Shown piece after piece: positions 23,377 through 31,808 of a DNA stretch of 34,427 nucleotides. Under the pieces are notes generated by a model. It worked only from the letters and a program-made list of their open reading frames with translations, ran no database searches and had not been told where the DNA came from. Both the position numbers and the translations under genes were made by a program. This stretch comes from Alphaproteobacteria bacterium (GTDB lineage: Bacteria > Pseudomonadota > Alphaproteobacteria > Sphingomonadales > Govanellaceae). The stretch lies in assembly GCA_003695065.1 (NCBI GenBank), contig RFJA01000030.1, positions 1 through 34,427 on the forward strand. Direction: 5' to 3'. The stretch's first letter is position 1. Each line of letters opens with the position of its first letter.

Positions 23377-24837
23377 ATGAACGCACAAAGATCCTTGCAA
23401 CGAGGAAGCCGAGTGACTGCGATGCATCATCAGACCACCAGACCCGCCAGCATCTCGCCGGTCGACAAAAGCTGCGACGAAGGCGTCACCGCCCCTGTCC
23501 GCTCCGGAAGGCTGCTGCGCAGCTCGGTGGCTGCCGTCGCGCTTGCCGTGGCATTGGCCGGGTGCACCGCCAACCCGGAATCGCGGATCGCTGACTACGC
23601 GACCAGCACCCGCACCATGGAACAGGGCGGCAACAGCCTGCTCAGCCTGGCCGAGACCATGGCCGCGGATGGCGATCATGCCGCCGCCGTGCCGGTTTTT
23701 CGGCGCGCCCATGCCAGGGATCCCAACGCGGCTGAACCGCTGGTAGGCCTTGGCCGCTCGCTGATGGCGCTGGGCCAGGTTGCTGCTGCGGAACACGCGT
23801 TCCGCGACGCGGTTGACAGGGACGACAATGATCCCGACGCCCTGGCGGGACTGGGCAGCGCCCTGGTCAGGTTGAACCGGCCAGAGGCGGCCATCGCGCT
23901 ATTCGAGGATGCGCTGCGCATCGATTTCGACCACGGCGAGGCAACCCGCGGGCTCGCCCTTGCGCTGGATATGACAGGTCAGCATGACGCCGCTATCGCC
24001 ACCTATGAGCAGGCCCTTGACCGAGATAGTGAGGACCTCAAGCTGCGCAACAATTATGGCCTGTCACTGGCGCTGTTCGGCGAGTCCGATGCCGGCGTGC
24101 GAGTGCTTGAAGACGTTCTGCGCGACGATCGCGCCGGACCGTCGCAGCGCCAGAATATGGCGCTCGCATATGTTCTGGCGGGTAACGAGCGAGACGCCGT
24201 CCGAATGATCGCGATCGACCAGGATACCCGGACGGTGGGTCAGACCCTCGATTATTTCCGGATCATCAAGATGCTCGCCCCCGAGGACCGCCTGGCGGCG
24301 CTGGTGGCCGGGACGACTCCGCCAAAACAGGACACCACCAGGCCCGCAAACCGGAGCTACGACAACGACGCGGAAACCAGGGTCGAAACAGCCAGACGAA
24401 TTGTCGGACTGGACGTCGAGCAGGTCGTGGAAGACCCCTTCCCCGAACCGGCGCCCATGCCCGAACCGGAGCCGGAACCCGCGCCGCATGAAGACGCCGA
24501 TCTTTCAGGCATTCCGCTGATGGCGCCGGGCGAAGGCTGGTCCCTGCAGATCGCGGCCTACCGCAAGGCGAGCCAGCTCGTGGCCGGCTGGAAGCTGCTG
24601 CGAGAAAAATATTTCAGCATCATCGGCGATCTGGAGCCACGCCGCACCGAAATCGACTTCGGCGATCGACCGGAAAAACCCAATGGTTTCTTCTATCGGC
24701 TCAACGCGGGCCCGCTGACATCGCTTGAGGAAGCGACCGAAAAATGCCGCCAGATGCGGGATCTGGGCGCCGATTGCTGGGTTCGTCCGCCAGAGGAAGA
24801 TGAAAACGCAGCGCCCACCCCGGAGCTGTTTCAGTAG
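23377..24837 (+). CDS. TPR and SPOR-domain lipoprotein
   Basis: A 486-residue envelope protein. Residues 48-63 form a hydrophobic segment ending in the lipobox L-A-G-C63, so a lipid anchor at C63 is expected. TPR-like helical repeats run from about 80 to 290 with units such as AAVPVFRRAHARDPNAAEP and AAIATYEQALDRDSEDL, similar to TadD-type pilus lipoproteins. A Pro/Glu-rich linker (PEPAPMPEPEPEPAP) leads to a SPOR domain (about 385-475, starting GWSLQIAAYR). The start is uncertain: ATG 23377, GTG 23413 (better site, GAGGAA upstream) or ATG 23422; the lipobox is the same for all. It lies 83 bp after the RHH gene on the same strand and may belong to that unit. Its SPOR domain suggests binding to peptidoglycan at constriction sites. 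Confidence 0.87.
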   Translation: MNAQRSLQRGSRVTAMHHQTTRPASISPVDKSCDEGVTAPVRSGRLLRSSVAAVALAVALAGCTANPESRIADYATSTRTMEQGGNSLLSLAETMAADGDHAAAVPVFRRAHARDPNAAEPLVGLGRSLMALGQVAAAEHAFRDAVDRDDNDPDALAGLGSALVRLNRPEAAIALFEDALRIDFDHGEATRGLALALDMTGQHDAAIATYEQALDRDSEDLKLRNNYGLSLALFGESDAGVRVLEDVLRDDRAGPSQRQNMALAYVLAGNERDAVRMIAIDQDTRTVGQTLDYFRIIKMLAPEDRLAALVAGTTPPKQDTTRPANRSYDNDAETRVETARRIVGLDVEQVVEDPFPEPAPMPEPEPEPAPHEDADLSGIPLMAPGEGWSLQIAAYRKASQLVAGWKLLREKYFSIIGDLEPRRTEIDFGDRPEKPNGFFYRLNAGPLTSLEEATEKCRQMRDLGADCWVRPPEEDENAAPTPELFQ

Positions 24838-25121
24838 GCGCCGATACCGGTGCGCAATGGCTGCTCTTGAAGCGGCGCAAAACGATACCAGATATAGGGG
24901 ACCGGCCGCCGAAGCAATCGATCCGCTGTTCCGCAGTGCCGGCCCGAGCCCCAACGGGCGCCTTAGTGAGATGTGTTGAGTGAGGAGGGCTGTTTTCAAG
25001 CTATGACGGACAGCGGTGTTTGCCGAGGCTGCCACCAAGGCCGGCACACCGACTGAACACGAAACTGGTCGGCGATACGTCATCTACATAAACGATGGTT
25101 ACTGGGCAGGAGTAGTCAGCG

Positions 25122-25340
25122 ATGATGACCTCTTATGAATTCCTGAAGAACATGACGCCCGAGATGTTCGCCAATTTCGGTGGGAATGCAGTGGTTTACC
25201 TCAAACCATTCACTGGTCCCGGCGGCAGCGGGTTTGTCATTCACGCCGCAAATGGGGAAAAACTGGCAATCGTGGATAGTCTTGAGGCTGCGCTTGTCCA
25301 AGCGTACCATAATGACCTGGCGGTGACGCGCCTGCATTAG
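25122..25340 (+). CDS. DUF1150 family small protein
   Basis: A 72-residue protein of the DUF1150 family, which is confined mainly to alphaproteobacteria. Conserved features are the central AVVYLKPF, the GSGFVIHAANGEKLAIVDSLEAAL block and the C-terminal NDLAVTRLH. No signal peptide or membrane segment; function is not known. AGGAG lies nine bases before ATG 25122. It stands alone on the plus strand, convergent with ptsN, with about 285 bp of non-coding DNA upstream. In some relatives it is next to small heat-shock genes; none is seen here. Confidence 0.88.
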   Translation: MMTSYEFLKNMTPEMFANFGGNAVVYLKPFTGPGGSGFVIHAANGEKLAIVDSLEAALVQAYHNDLAVTRLH

Positions 25341-25374
25341 GGGTGCCCGAGCCAGGACCCTGAAACGGCGCCGG

Positions 25375-25839
25375 TCAGGCTGCCGAAGGTGTTTCCTGCG
25401 TGGCCAGAAGCGCATGGATTGCATCTGGCCCCTCGGCCTTCCGGAGCTTGTCACAAATCGCGCGATCGCGCAGCAGGCGGGAGACTTTAGCCAACATCTT
25501 CAAATGATCGGCCCCGGCACTTTCCGGCGCCAGAAGCAAAAAGATCAGGTCAACCGGCTGTTCGTCGACCGAGTCAAAATCGATAGGCTGAACCAGCCGG
25601 GCAACAACCCCATAGAGCCGGTCCAGACCGGACAATTTTCCGTGCGGGATCGCCACACCTTGGCCGACGCCGGTTGTGCCGAGCTTTTCGCGCTCCAGGA
25701 GCACATCCAGAATCTCCCGGGAATCAAGCCCGGTAAGGTCGGCGGCCCGCGCCGAAAGCTCCTGCAGCGCCTGCTTCTTGCTCGATACCCTGAGTGCCGC
25801 GACGACGGCCTCTAGCGGGACGAGTTCCTGAAGTTCCAT
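25375..25839 (-). CDS. ptsN: PTS nitrogen regulatory protein EIIA(Ntr)
   Basis: A 154-residue EIIA protein of the nitrogen-related PTS. The phosphorylated histidine is H66 in GVAIPHGKL; other family segments are ILDVLLEREKLGTTGVGQG and DLIFLLLAPESAGADHLKMLAKVSRLLRD. It relays phosphate from NPr and signals nitrogen, potassium or envelope status rather than importing sugar. It is the last gene of a minus-strand run that begins with lptC and includes rpoN; only 5 bp separate it from hpf. The rpoN-hpf-ptsN order is widely conserved in proteobacteria. Confidence 0.96.
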   Translation of the reverse strand: MELQELVPLEAVVAALRVSSKKQALQELSARAADLTGLDSREILDVLLEREKLGTTGVGQGVAIPHGKLSGLDRLYGVVARLVQPIDFDSVDEQPVDLIFLLLAPESAGADHLKMLAKVSRLLRDRAICDKLRKAEGPDAIHALLATQETPSAA

Positions 25840-25844
25840 GGTTC

Positions 25845-26447
25845 TCAGACCGTCTTGGTCTTTACGTTTTCAGGATCGACCCAACCGATATTTCCGTCAG
25901 GTCGACGGTAAACCACATTGACCCCGCCGTGCGCGCTGTTGCGGAACATGAATGCCGGCTGCTCGGCCAGATCCATACGCATCACAGCCTCGCCCACGGT
26001 CATTTCCGGGATCGCTGTCGTTGTTTCGGCGATAATGATGGGTTCGTCACCACCCTCGCCGTGCGCCTCAAGGTCGTCGTCTTCTTGGGCGTCGCCGGCT
26101 ATCACATAGGCTGCGACACGCCATTCCTCTTCGGCCCGCTCGACCCGTTTCTTGTGATGGTCCGTCAGCCGACGCTTGTATCGGCGCAAACGTTTCTCAA
26201 GCTTGTCAGCGGCGGCGTCGAAAGCGGCGTAGATATCGTCCGCCTCTCCATGGCTCTGGAGATAGAGATCGTGCCCCGCATGTACGGTGCAATCCGCCCT
26301 GAACAGATATCTTTCCTTCGTCAGGGTAACAGTCGCTTCATGGGTGTCGTTGAAAAACTTCACCAGACCTTGACCGAGACGGTTCTCGATATGAGTGCGC
26401 AACGCATCACCCACATCAATGTTTTTTCCGGTAACCGTGATTTGCAT
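25845..26447 (-). CDS. hpf: Ribosome hibernation promoting factor, long form
   Basis: A 200-residue long-form HPF. The N-terminal domain (1-105, MQITVTGKNIDVGDALRTHIE) is the RaiA/YfiA fold that blocks the ribosome decoding centre. A charged linker (about 120-140) leads to a C-terminal dimerisation domain (about 145-195) with MTVGEAVMRMDLAEQPAFMF and VVYRRPDGNIGWVDP. The long form drives 100S ribosome dimers directly, without RMF, and is the usual type in alphaproteobacteria. It sits between rpoN and ptsN; the 215-bp gap upstream could hold its own promoter. Confidence 0.96.
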   Translation of the reverse strand: MQITVTGKNIDVGDALRTHIENRLGQGLVKFFNDTHEATVTLTKERYLFRADCTVHAGHDLYLQSHGEADDIYAAFDAAADKLEKRLRRYKRRLTDHHKKRVERAEEEWRVAAYVIAGDAQEDDDLEAHGEGGDEPIIIAETTTAIPEMTVGEAVMRMDLAEQPAFMFRNSAHGGVNVVYRRPDGNIGWVDPENVKTKTV

Positions 26448-26662
26448 TGCGTGATTGAGAAGCCTTGTTGGATCGAGTTACAGAATAAGCGCGACTCTGG
26501 TGCGCTCCACAAAAATCCGCGGAAGAAATAGTTGTCAGCCCTGCCGCTGTCAATCTTTTATACTACCACAAACCTTCTCCCGCCAGAACGTTCATTGCGC
26601 CGCCCGTCCCGACCGTCGGTTTGCCTCCTTCGCTTGCCATCGACTCCGGGGCGTTCCCAGCG

Positions 26663-28171
26663 TCAACCCGCCAGCTTCTTTTCCCGGCGGCGCTGAACCG
26701 AGGACGGAATGCGCAGGGCTTCCCGATATTTGGCTACTGTTCGCCGGGCGATCTCGATCCCCTCTTGCTTCAGAATCTCCACCAGCTTGTCATCGGACAA
26801 AACCGCCTTGGGATCTTCAGCGTCAATCAATTCCCGAATGCGCTGCTTTACGGATTCGGCGGAGTGCGCCTCACCATCACCCGAAGCCGGGATCGCCGAC
26901 GTGAAGAAATACTTCATTTCGAAGATGCCGCGTTCGCACGCGAGATACTTGTTGGACGTTACGCGGCTGACGGTACTTTCGTGCATGTCGATGGCCTCGG
27001 CAATTGCCTTGAGGTTGAGCGGCTTCAAATGGCGCACGCCATGAAGGAAGAACCCCTCCTGCTGGCGCACCAGTTCGGTTGCCACCTTGAGAATGGTGCG
27101 GGCCCGCTGGTCGAGCGCCTTCACCAGCCAGTTGGCGTTGGCCAGACAGTCGTTCAGATAGGTCTTTTCGGCCTTTTCATGCGCCCGCCCCGCAAGTTCG
27201 GCGTGGTAGGCGGTATTCACAAGAACCTTGGGCAGGGTATCGCTGTTGACCTCCACCAGCCAAATCCCCTTGGGGCTGCGCCGCACGAATACGTCGGGCA
27301 CCACCACCTGGGCCTGCTCACCACCAAAGGCCAGGCCAGGCTTGGGGTTGAGCGTCCTGAGCTCCTCCACCATATCGGCCAGATCTTCCTCATCGACGCC
27401 GCATGCCCGCTTGAGACCGGCGAAATCCCGCTTCGCCAGCAGCTCGAGATTGTCCAGAAACACCATCATTACAGGATCAAGGCGATCGCGGTCCTTGAGC
27501 TGCAAAGCCAGACATTCCTTGAGATCCCGGGCGAACACGCCGACCGGATCGAATTCCTGCAACCGCTCCAGAACCTGTTGCACCTCCTCCTGCGTGCATC
27601 CGAGCTTCTCGGCAACAATTTCCAGTTCGTCCCGGAGATACCCCGCCTCATCGACCATATCTATGAGAAAATGGGCGATCATTTCGTCGGACGGAGAAAA
27701 CTGAGCCAGAGGAACCTGCGCTTCCAGGTGACTCTTGAGGGTCTCGGCAGCGGACACGTTCTGCTCGAAATCATAGTCGCCGCTGTAGCTGCCGCCGCTG
27801 CCAATCGGCGTACCGCCATTGAGGCTGAGGCCAGTCTGGCCTTCTCCGTCCTGAGACCGGTCGCTTTCATAAAGATTGTCGTAATCGGTATCGAGCGGGG
27901 CTTCCCGTTCCGATACCGAATCGGACCGCAGCTTGATATCGGCCGCCGACAGCGGTGTTTCCACCCTGGGGGCTTCGGGTTGCGGCTCCCCTTCCACCGG
28001 CGGTTCGGGGCCCTCGCTGAACTCAAGGAGCGGATTCTTTTCCACTTCCTGGGCGACGAAATCGTTGAGCTCGATATTGGTGTATTGCAACAGCTTGATC
28101 GCCTGTTGCAATTGCGGCGTCATCACCAGGGTTTGGGTATGCTTGAGCTCCAGTCGTGGTGACAGTGCCAT
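26663..28171 (-). CDS. rpoN: RNA polymerase sigma-54 factor
   Basis: A 502-residue sigma-54. Region I is typical (LELKHTQTLVMTPQLQQAIKLLQ in outline, residues 8-30), followed by an acidic, Gln/Gly-rich region II (about 55-150) and the core-binding region. A helix-turn-helix (AIDMHESTVSRVTSNKYL) and the RpoN box ARRTVAKYRE (475-484) recognise the -12 and -24 elements. It directs transcription of genes with TGGCAC-N5-TTGC promoters, with the help of AAA+ activators; none is encoded in this window. One such promoter is seen at 14368-14383. It lies 9 bp after lptB and upstream of hpf and ptsN. Confidence 0.97.
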   Translation of the reverse strand: MALSPRLELKHTQTLVMTPQLQQAIKLLQYTNIELNDFVAQEVEKNPLLEFSEGPEPPVEGEPQPEAPRVETPLSAADIKLRSDSVSEREAPLDTDYDNLYESDRSQDGEGQTGLSLNGGTPIGSGGSYSGDYDFEQNVSAAETLKSHLEAQVPLAQFSPSDEMIAHFLIDMVDEAGYLRDELEIVAEKLGCTQEEVQQVLERLQEFDPVGVFARDLKECLALQLKDRDRLDPVMMVFLDNLELLAKRDFAGLKRACGVDEEDLADMVEELRTLNPKPGLAFGGEQAQVVVPDVFVRRSPKGIWLVEVNSDTLPKVLVNTAYHAELAGRAHEKAEKTYLNDCLANANWLVKALDQRARTILKVATELVRQQEGFFLHGVRHLKPLNLKAIAEAIDMHESTVSRVTSNKYLACERGIFEMKYFFTSAIPASGDGEAHSAESVKQRIRELIDAEDPKAVLSDDKLVEILKQEGIEIARRTVAKYREALRIPSSVQRRREKKLAG

Positions 28172-28180
28172 TGCCGATCC

Positions 28181-29026
28181 CTATAGCCTGAATCGTTCGC
28201 CAAGATAGACCCGACGCACATCAGGATTGGCAACGATTTCCTCGGGCGGCCCCTCCATGAGCACTGCCCCGTCGTGAATGATGTACGCCCGGTCCACGAT
28301 ATCGAGTGTCTCGCGCACATTGTGATCCGTGATCAGGACACCGAGCCCCCGGTGTTTGAGATGAGTGACCAGTTCGCGAATGTCATTGATCGCGATGGGG
28401 TCGATCCCGGCGAATGGCTCATCAAGCAGGATGATGCTCGGCCGCGCCGCCAGCGCCCGCGCGATCTCCACCCGGCGACGCTCGCCACCGGACAAGGCCA
28501 GCGCGGGTGCATGGCGAAGCCGGGCAATGGAAAATTCCGCGAGCAGGTCATCCAGCATGACCTGGCGCGTATCCCTGTCCTTTTCCGTCACCTCAAGCAC
28601 CGCCAATATATTATCCTCGACCGATAGCCCTCGGAAGATCGACGCTTCCTGGGGCAGATAACCAATCCCGAGCCGGGCCCGGCGAAACATGGGCAGCCGG
28701 GTTATGTCCTCGCCATCCAGCAAGATCCTGCCGGAATCTGGCGCGATCAGACCGGTAATGGTGTAAAAACTGGTGGTCTTGCCGGCACCGTTGGGCCCCA
28801 GCAGACCAACCACCTCTCCCCGCTTCACCGAAAGGCTGACGCCGCGCAGCACCGGACGCTTCTTGAAGCTCCTGGTCACATTGCGGACCAGAAGTCCGTC
28901 ACTGTCGAGCGTCGCCTCTGGGGTCGCCCCGCGCTCCGTCCCTGGCGACTCGCGCCCCGGGGGAGTGGCAACTGTTGCGTCCTTCAATACCTGCCCCTTT
29001 TCACCCGAGGTCGTTCTGTTACCCAT
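28181..29026 (-). CDS. lptB: LPS export ABC transporter ATPase LptB
   Basis: A 281-residue ATPase of the LPS exporter LptB2FG, which pulls LPS from the inner membrane toward LptC. Motifs: Walker [10 protein letters not shown] (77-85), Q-loop [10 protein letters not shown], signature [15 protein letters not shown] (178-192), Walker [14 protein letters not shown] (198-210) and switch H235. The core matches LptB closely, but there is an N-terminal extension of about 45 residues (Thr, Gly, Pro and charged residues) before [10 protein letters not shown]. Typical LptB is about 240 residues. No better internal ATG exists, and the ribosome site before ATG 29026 is weak. It sits between lptA and rpoN. 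Confidence 0.95.
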   Translation of the reverse strand: MGNRTTSGEKGQVLKDATVATPPGRESPGTERGATPEATLDSDGLLVRNVTRSFKKRPVLRGVSLSVKRGEVVGLLGPNGAGKTTSFYTITGLIAPDSGRILLDGEDITRLPMFRRARLGIGYLPQEASIFRGLSVEDNILAVLEVTEKDRDTRQVMLDDLLAEFSIARLRHAPALALSGGERRRVEIARALAARPSIILLDEPFAGIDPIAINDIRELVTHLKHRGLGVLITDHNVRETLDIVDRAYIIHDGAVLMEGPPEEIVANPDVRRVYLGERFRL

Positions 29027-29111
29027 TCAACATCCAACGCCTTAAAAAATCGTATTCAATCAACGCGTCCGTCGATCTCTCCACATGGCTTGCGCCACCC
29101 GGGTCTCCACC

Positions 29112-29666
29112 CTAGCCGTCCTTACCACCGGCCGGCACGAACCGCCCCTTGACGCGCCCTTTGCCACCGGTCTCCTCGGATCCGGTATCGGCCGTCTCCA
29201 GCCGGGTCACCCCCGTTCTGAGATCCACCAGCAACCGGTCGCCTTCGACCCTGACTTCTCCGCGTTCCAAAACCACGTTACCGCCGAGCGTGATCAGCCG
29301 CTGTTCCAGATCGTATACCCCCCACTCGCTGCGCACCACTTCGCTGGGGGAGGTGAGGCGTACCGCGCCGGCCGCGTCAATACGCGCAATGGTCGGCGCG
29401 CCACCATCGGAGCCCAGGGGACGAGCGGACTCGTAGTACACCACCACACGGTCGGCGTTCAGGGTCAATTCCTCCTGAACCGCTTCCACGCCGCCTTCAA
29501 AAATGGCCTTGTTGTCCTCGGTGCGCACTTCGAGACGATCGGCCGAAATGTCTATGGCGCGCCTGAAATCATGGTCCTTGAGCGCCGAGATGTCCTCGGC
29601 GTGCGCACTGCCCGCCCACAGGACCGCGATCACGGCCGTCATGCCTATGCCGAAACGAGCGATCAC
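29112..29666 (-). CDS. lptA: LPS transport periplasmic protein LptA
   Basis: A 184-residue periplasmic LptA/OstA protein that forms part of the LPS bridge between LptC and LptD. The signal peptide is about 1-23 (ending AGSAHA). The beta-jellyroll segments include ISADRLEVRTEDNKAIFEGGVEA, ADRVVVYY and LITLGGNVVLERGEVRVEGDRLLVDL. The end is Gly/Lys-rich. The start is a GTG at 29666 within a GTGA overlap with the lptC stop, so the two are translationally coupled. Confidence 0.94.
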   Translation of the reverse strand: MIARFGIGMTAVIAVLWAGSAHAEDISALKDHDFRRAIDISADRLEVRTEDNKAIFEGGVEAVQEELTLNADRVVVYYESARPLGSDGGAPTIARIDAAGAVRLTSPSEVVRSEWGVYDLEQRLITLGGNVVLERGEVRVEGDRLLVDLRTGVTRLETADTGSEETGGKGRVKGRFVPAGGKDG

Positions 29667-30358
29667 TCCGTTTTCTCCTCATCTTCAAAGGACCGATAGC
29701 CAGGATCAAGGCGCACCTGGACCTTGCCCTCAAGCACCACTGTACTCCCCGACACATCGGCCGAGAAGCGGTCAGCGGCGAACGACCCGAATGGCGCTGC
29801 CCCGCGAACACCGCCGTCACCCTGCATGGCCCCCCGGTCAAGGTCGAGGGTCAGCCTTTCGCCCTCGAAACTGTATCCGCCGCCGGCCCGCAGGCGAATG
29901 CCATGGTCGAGGATAAGACGTTCTTCCTCCGGCCGGTAAATCCCGCGCGCCGCGGCCGCGGTGACATCGTCGCCGCTGTCAAGCCGCAGGCTGGCCCGCA
30001 CCCCGTCAAGCCGAACCGCATTGGCATTGATCCCTTGTTGCACCGCATGATCCGCAGCGATGGCGAATCTGCGGTCCCGGGCATCGGTGCCGAGATAGCG
30101 CGGCTCGACCATGCGGATCTCGTCACCGCTCTTCTCAAGCTCGCGATACGACAACGTCACACTGGCTTCCTGACCGCTCAGAAATGGCCAGGCAATGATC
30201 AGAGCAAGCAGGGCAAGCGCGGACAGCGGCAACAGCACCTTGCTGAAACGCACACTGCGGTCCAGCCCTCGGTCATCCACCACCGGCCGATTGGCAAAAA
30301 ACTCGGCCAGTTCCCCTTCCCGGCGCGCCTGTTCCTTATTCGGCTGTTCCTGCGCCAT
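29663..30358 (-). CDS. lptC: LPS export inner membrane protein LptC
   Basis: A 231-residue bitopic protein. A cytoplasmic N-terminus of about 50 residues precedes one transmembrane segment (VLLPLSALALLALIIAWPFL), and the periplasmic jellyroll (SYRELEKSGDEIRMVEPRYLGTDARD and later beta strands) follows. It receives LPS from LptB2FG and passes it to LptA. I chose ATG 30358 (MAQEQP); the open frame continues to 30445 without support. It overlaps lptA by four bases. A 163-bp gap separates it from the end of the rnd gene upstream, so a promoter for the lpt-rpoN run may lie there. Confidence 0.92.
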   Translation of the reverse strand: MAQEQPNKEQARREGELAEFFANRPVVDDRGLDRSVRFSKVLLPLSALALLALIIAWPFLSGQEASVTLSYRELEKSGDEIRMVEPRYLGTDARDRRFAIAADHAVQQGINANAVRLDGVRASLRLDSGDDVTAAAARGIYRPEEERLILDHGIRLRAGGGYSFEGERLTLDLDRGAMQGDGGVRGAAPFGSFAADRFSADVSGSTVVLEGKVQVRLDPGYRSFEDEEKTE

Positions 30359-30521
30359 CACCCCGCACCACCTGCTTCCCGGGTTGTTCAACGTCTTCAT
30401 AGAAGCGGGCGACCCGGACCTCACGGCCGAAACCCCGCCGAGCAAGAATCATGCCGGCTTTGGCACCGTTGCGCAAGGCGTTCACGTCGCAAAGCCAGAA
30501 AATTGCGCCTGGGGAATCCGT

Positions 30522-31133
30522 TCAGTGCGCGAAGATATCCTCGTCGGGCCAGCCCGCAAGATCCAGAGTTGCGCGCGCTGGCAGAAAGTTGAAACAGGCT
30601 TCGGCGAGCGCGCGCCGGCCGGATCTCGCCAGCATCTCGTCCAGTACCGCACGCAGGCGATGGAGATAGAGCACGTCGCTCGCCGCATAGTCGAGCTGGC
30701 TGTCGGTGAGTTTCTCGGCCCCCCAGTCGGAAGACTGCTGCTGTTTCGAGATTTCCACGCCCAGAAGCTCCCGACACAGGTCCTTGAGGCCGTGCTTGTC
30801 GGTGTAGGTGCGGGTCAACCTGGAGGCAATCTTGGTGCAGTACACCGGTGCACAGCGGATTCCCAGGTAATGGTTGAGCACAGCGATATCAAAGCGGGCG
30901 AAATGAAAAATCTTGGTCCGCTTCGGATCTTCCAGCAAACGTGCCAGATTTGGGGCCTGGCGCTGACCCGGCCCGACCTGTACCAGATGGGCGTCGCCAT
31001 CGCCTGCCGACACCTGGACCAGGCAAAGCCGGTCGCGATGGGGTACGAGCCCCATGGTCTCGGTATCCACGGCAATATCACCCTCGAGCTTCAGATCATC
31101 CGGCAGATCGCCCCTGTGCAAGGTATTGGTCAT
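30522..31133 (-). CDS. rnd: Short RNase D-type 3'-5' exonuclease
   Basis: A 203-residue DEDDy exonuclease. The catalytic residues are visible: D23 and E25 (AVDTETMG), D82 (FHFARFD) and Y149/D153 (YAASDVLYL). It lacks the C-terminal HRDC domains of E. coli RNase D and matches the short form common in alphaproteobacteria. Likely role: 3' trimming of tRNA and other small RNAs. It is on the same strand as, and upstream of, the lptC-lptA-lptB-rpoN genes, an arrangement often seen in this class. Confidence 0.93.
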   Translation of the reverse strand: MTNTLHRGDLPDDLKLEGDIAVDTETMGLVPHRDRLCLVQVSAGDGDAHLVQVGPGQRQAPNLARLLEDPKRTKIFHFARFDIAVLNHYLGIRCAPVYCTKIASRLTRTYTDKHGLKDLCRELLGVEISKQQQSSDWGAEKLTDSQLDYAASDVLYLHRLRAVLDEMLARSGRRALAEACFNFLPARATLDLAGWPDEDIFAH

Positions 31134-31398
31134 CCAGCCCGCGCCTCCCGTCCAAACATCAAAAGCGCCTTCATCATAGCGACCTGTCTTCGGGCTTCAA
31201 CACGCCAGCCACACGGTTTGGTAAATTTTGTTCTGACTCGGAACTTCGACGCACCGGCGCGCAAGAGCCGGGTGCCGGAACAGAGGCGAAAAAGGCTGGC
31301 GTCCGGACCCTGGTAGAAACAGTCCATGACAGATTGACGGGGACCCAGCCGAAAACCTCCCTGAAAGCCGCATTTTTCATCACGATGTCTCCGGTCCA

Positions 31399-31413
31399 TT
31401 AACCCCCCATTAA
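31399..31413 (+). promoter_or_regulatory. CtrA binding site candidate upstream of the chemoreceptor operon
   Basis: TTAA-CCCCCCA-TTAA: an exact TTAA-N7-TTAA, sharing the TTAACC left half with the site at 21831. It lies 50 bp before the small-protein start codon, where a CtrA activator or repressor site is expected. Motility and chemotaxis genes are known CtrA targets in many alphaproteobacteria. Confidence 0.65.
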
Positions 31414-31463
31414 ATCGTGCGGCGTCTAATGGCGACGTGCATCGTCCCGGCGGGGGAATGGAT

Positions 31464-31799
31464 ATGGCGCGACAGCTCTTCCCGACTGTATTGCTGACGA
31501 TGGTCGTGCTTGGCGGCATCATCGTGGCCACGGCTCTACCATCAGGGCGCGGAACGGTCGTTGCGGTCTTTTCTCCGCTGGTCGATGACGCGGCGCTGAT
31601 CTCGGCGGTGGTAAAGGCGGATGTTCGCCTGGTTGCGATTGGCAGCGTACCCGGCACAGTCGTGGTGTATAGCGACCGATCCGGGGTTGCGGGCCGTCTG
31701 CGTCGCGCCGGTGCCCTGTTGGTGCTGAATCCGATGAGCGCTGTCGGTTGCGGTGGATCCGCGCCGGTCTTTCGGCCTCCGTTAACCTTTCAAGGATAG
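31464..31799 (+). CDS. Small membrane-anchored hypothetical protein
   Basis: A 111-residue protein I cannot assign to a named family. Residues 4-26 are one hydrophobic helix (LFPTVLLTMVVLGGIIVATAL), so it is a bitopic membrane or exported protein. The rest is a compact alpha/beta-looking domain (TVVAVFSPLVDDAALISAVV, VRLVAIGSVPGTVVVYS, AGALLVLNPM), ending with a single Cys in VGCGG. GGGGG lies about eight bases before ATG 31464; ATG 31458 is an alternative. The chemoreceptor gene starts 9 bp after its stop, so the two are almost certainly co-transcribed and probably functionally linked. Confidence 0.75.
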   Translation: MARQLFPTVLLTMVVLGGIIVATALPSGRGTVVAVFSPLVDDAALISAVVKADVRLVAIGSVPGTVVVYSDRSGVAGRLRRAGALLVLNPMSAVGCGGSAPVFRPPLTFQG

Positions 31800-31808
31800 A
31801 GGGAAATC

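Noticed and set aside
25794-26531. 245-codon plus-strand open frame over hpf
   Set aside because: Antisense to a well-defined long-form HPF.
26621-28162. 513-codon plus-strand open frame
   Set aside because: It is antisense to rpoN, which has full sigma-54 motifs including the RpoN box. The long frame is a by-product of GC-rich codon usage.
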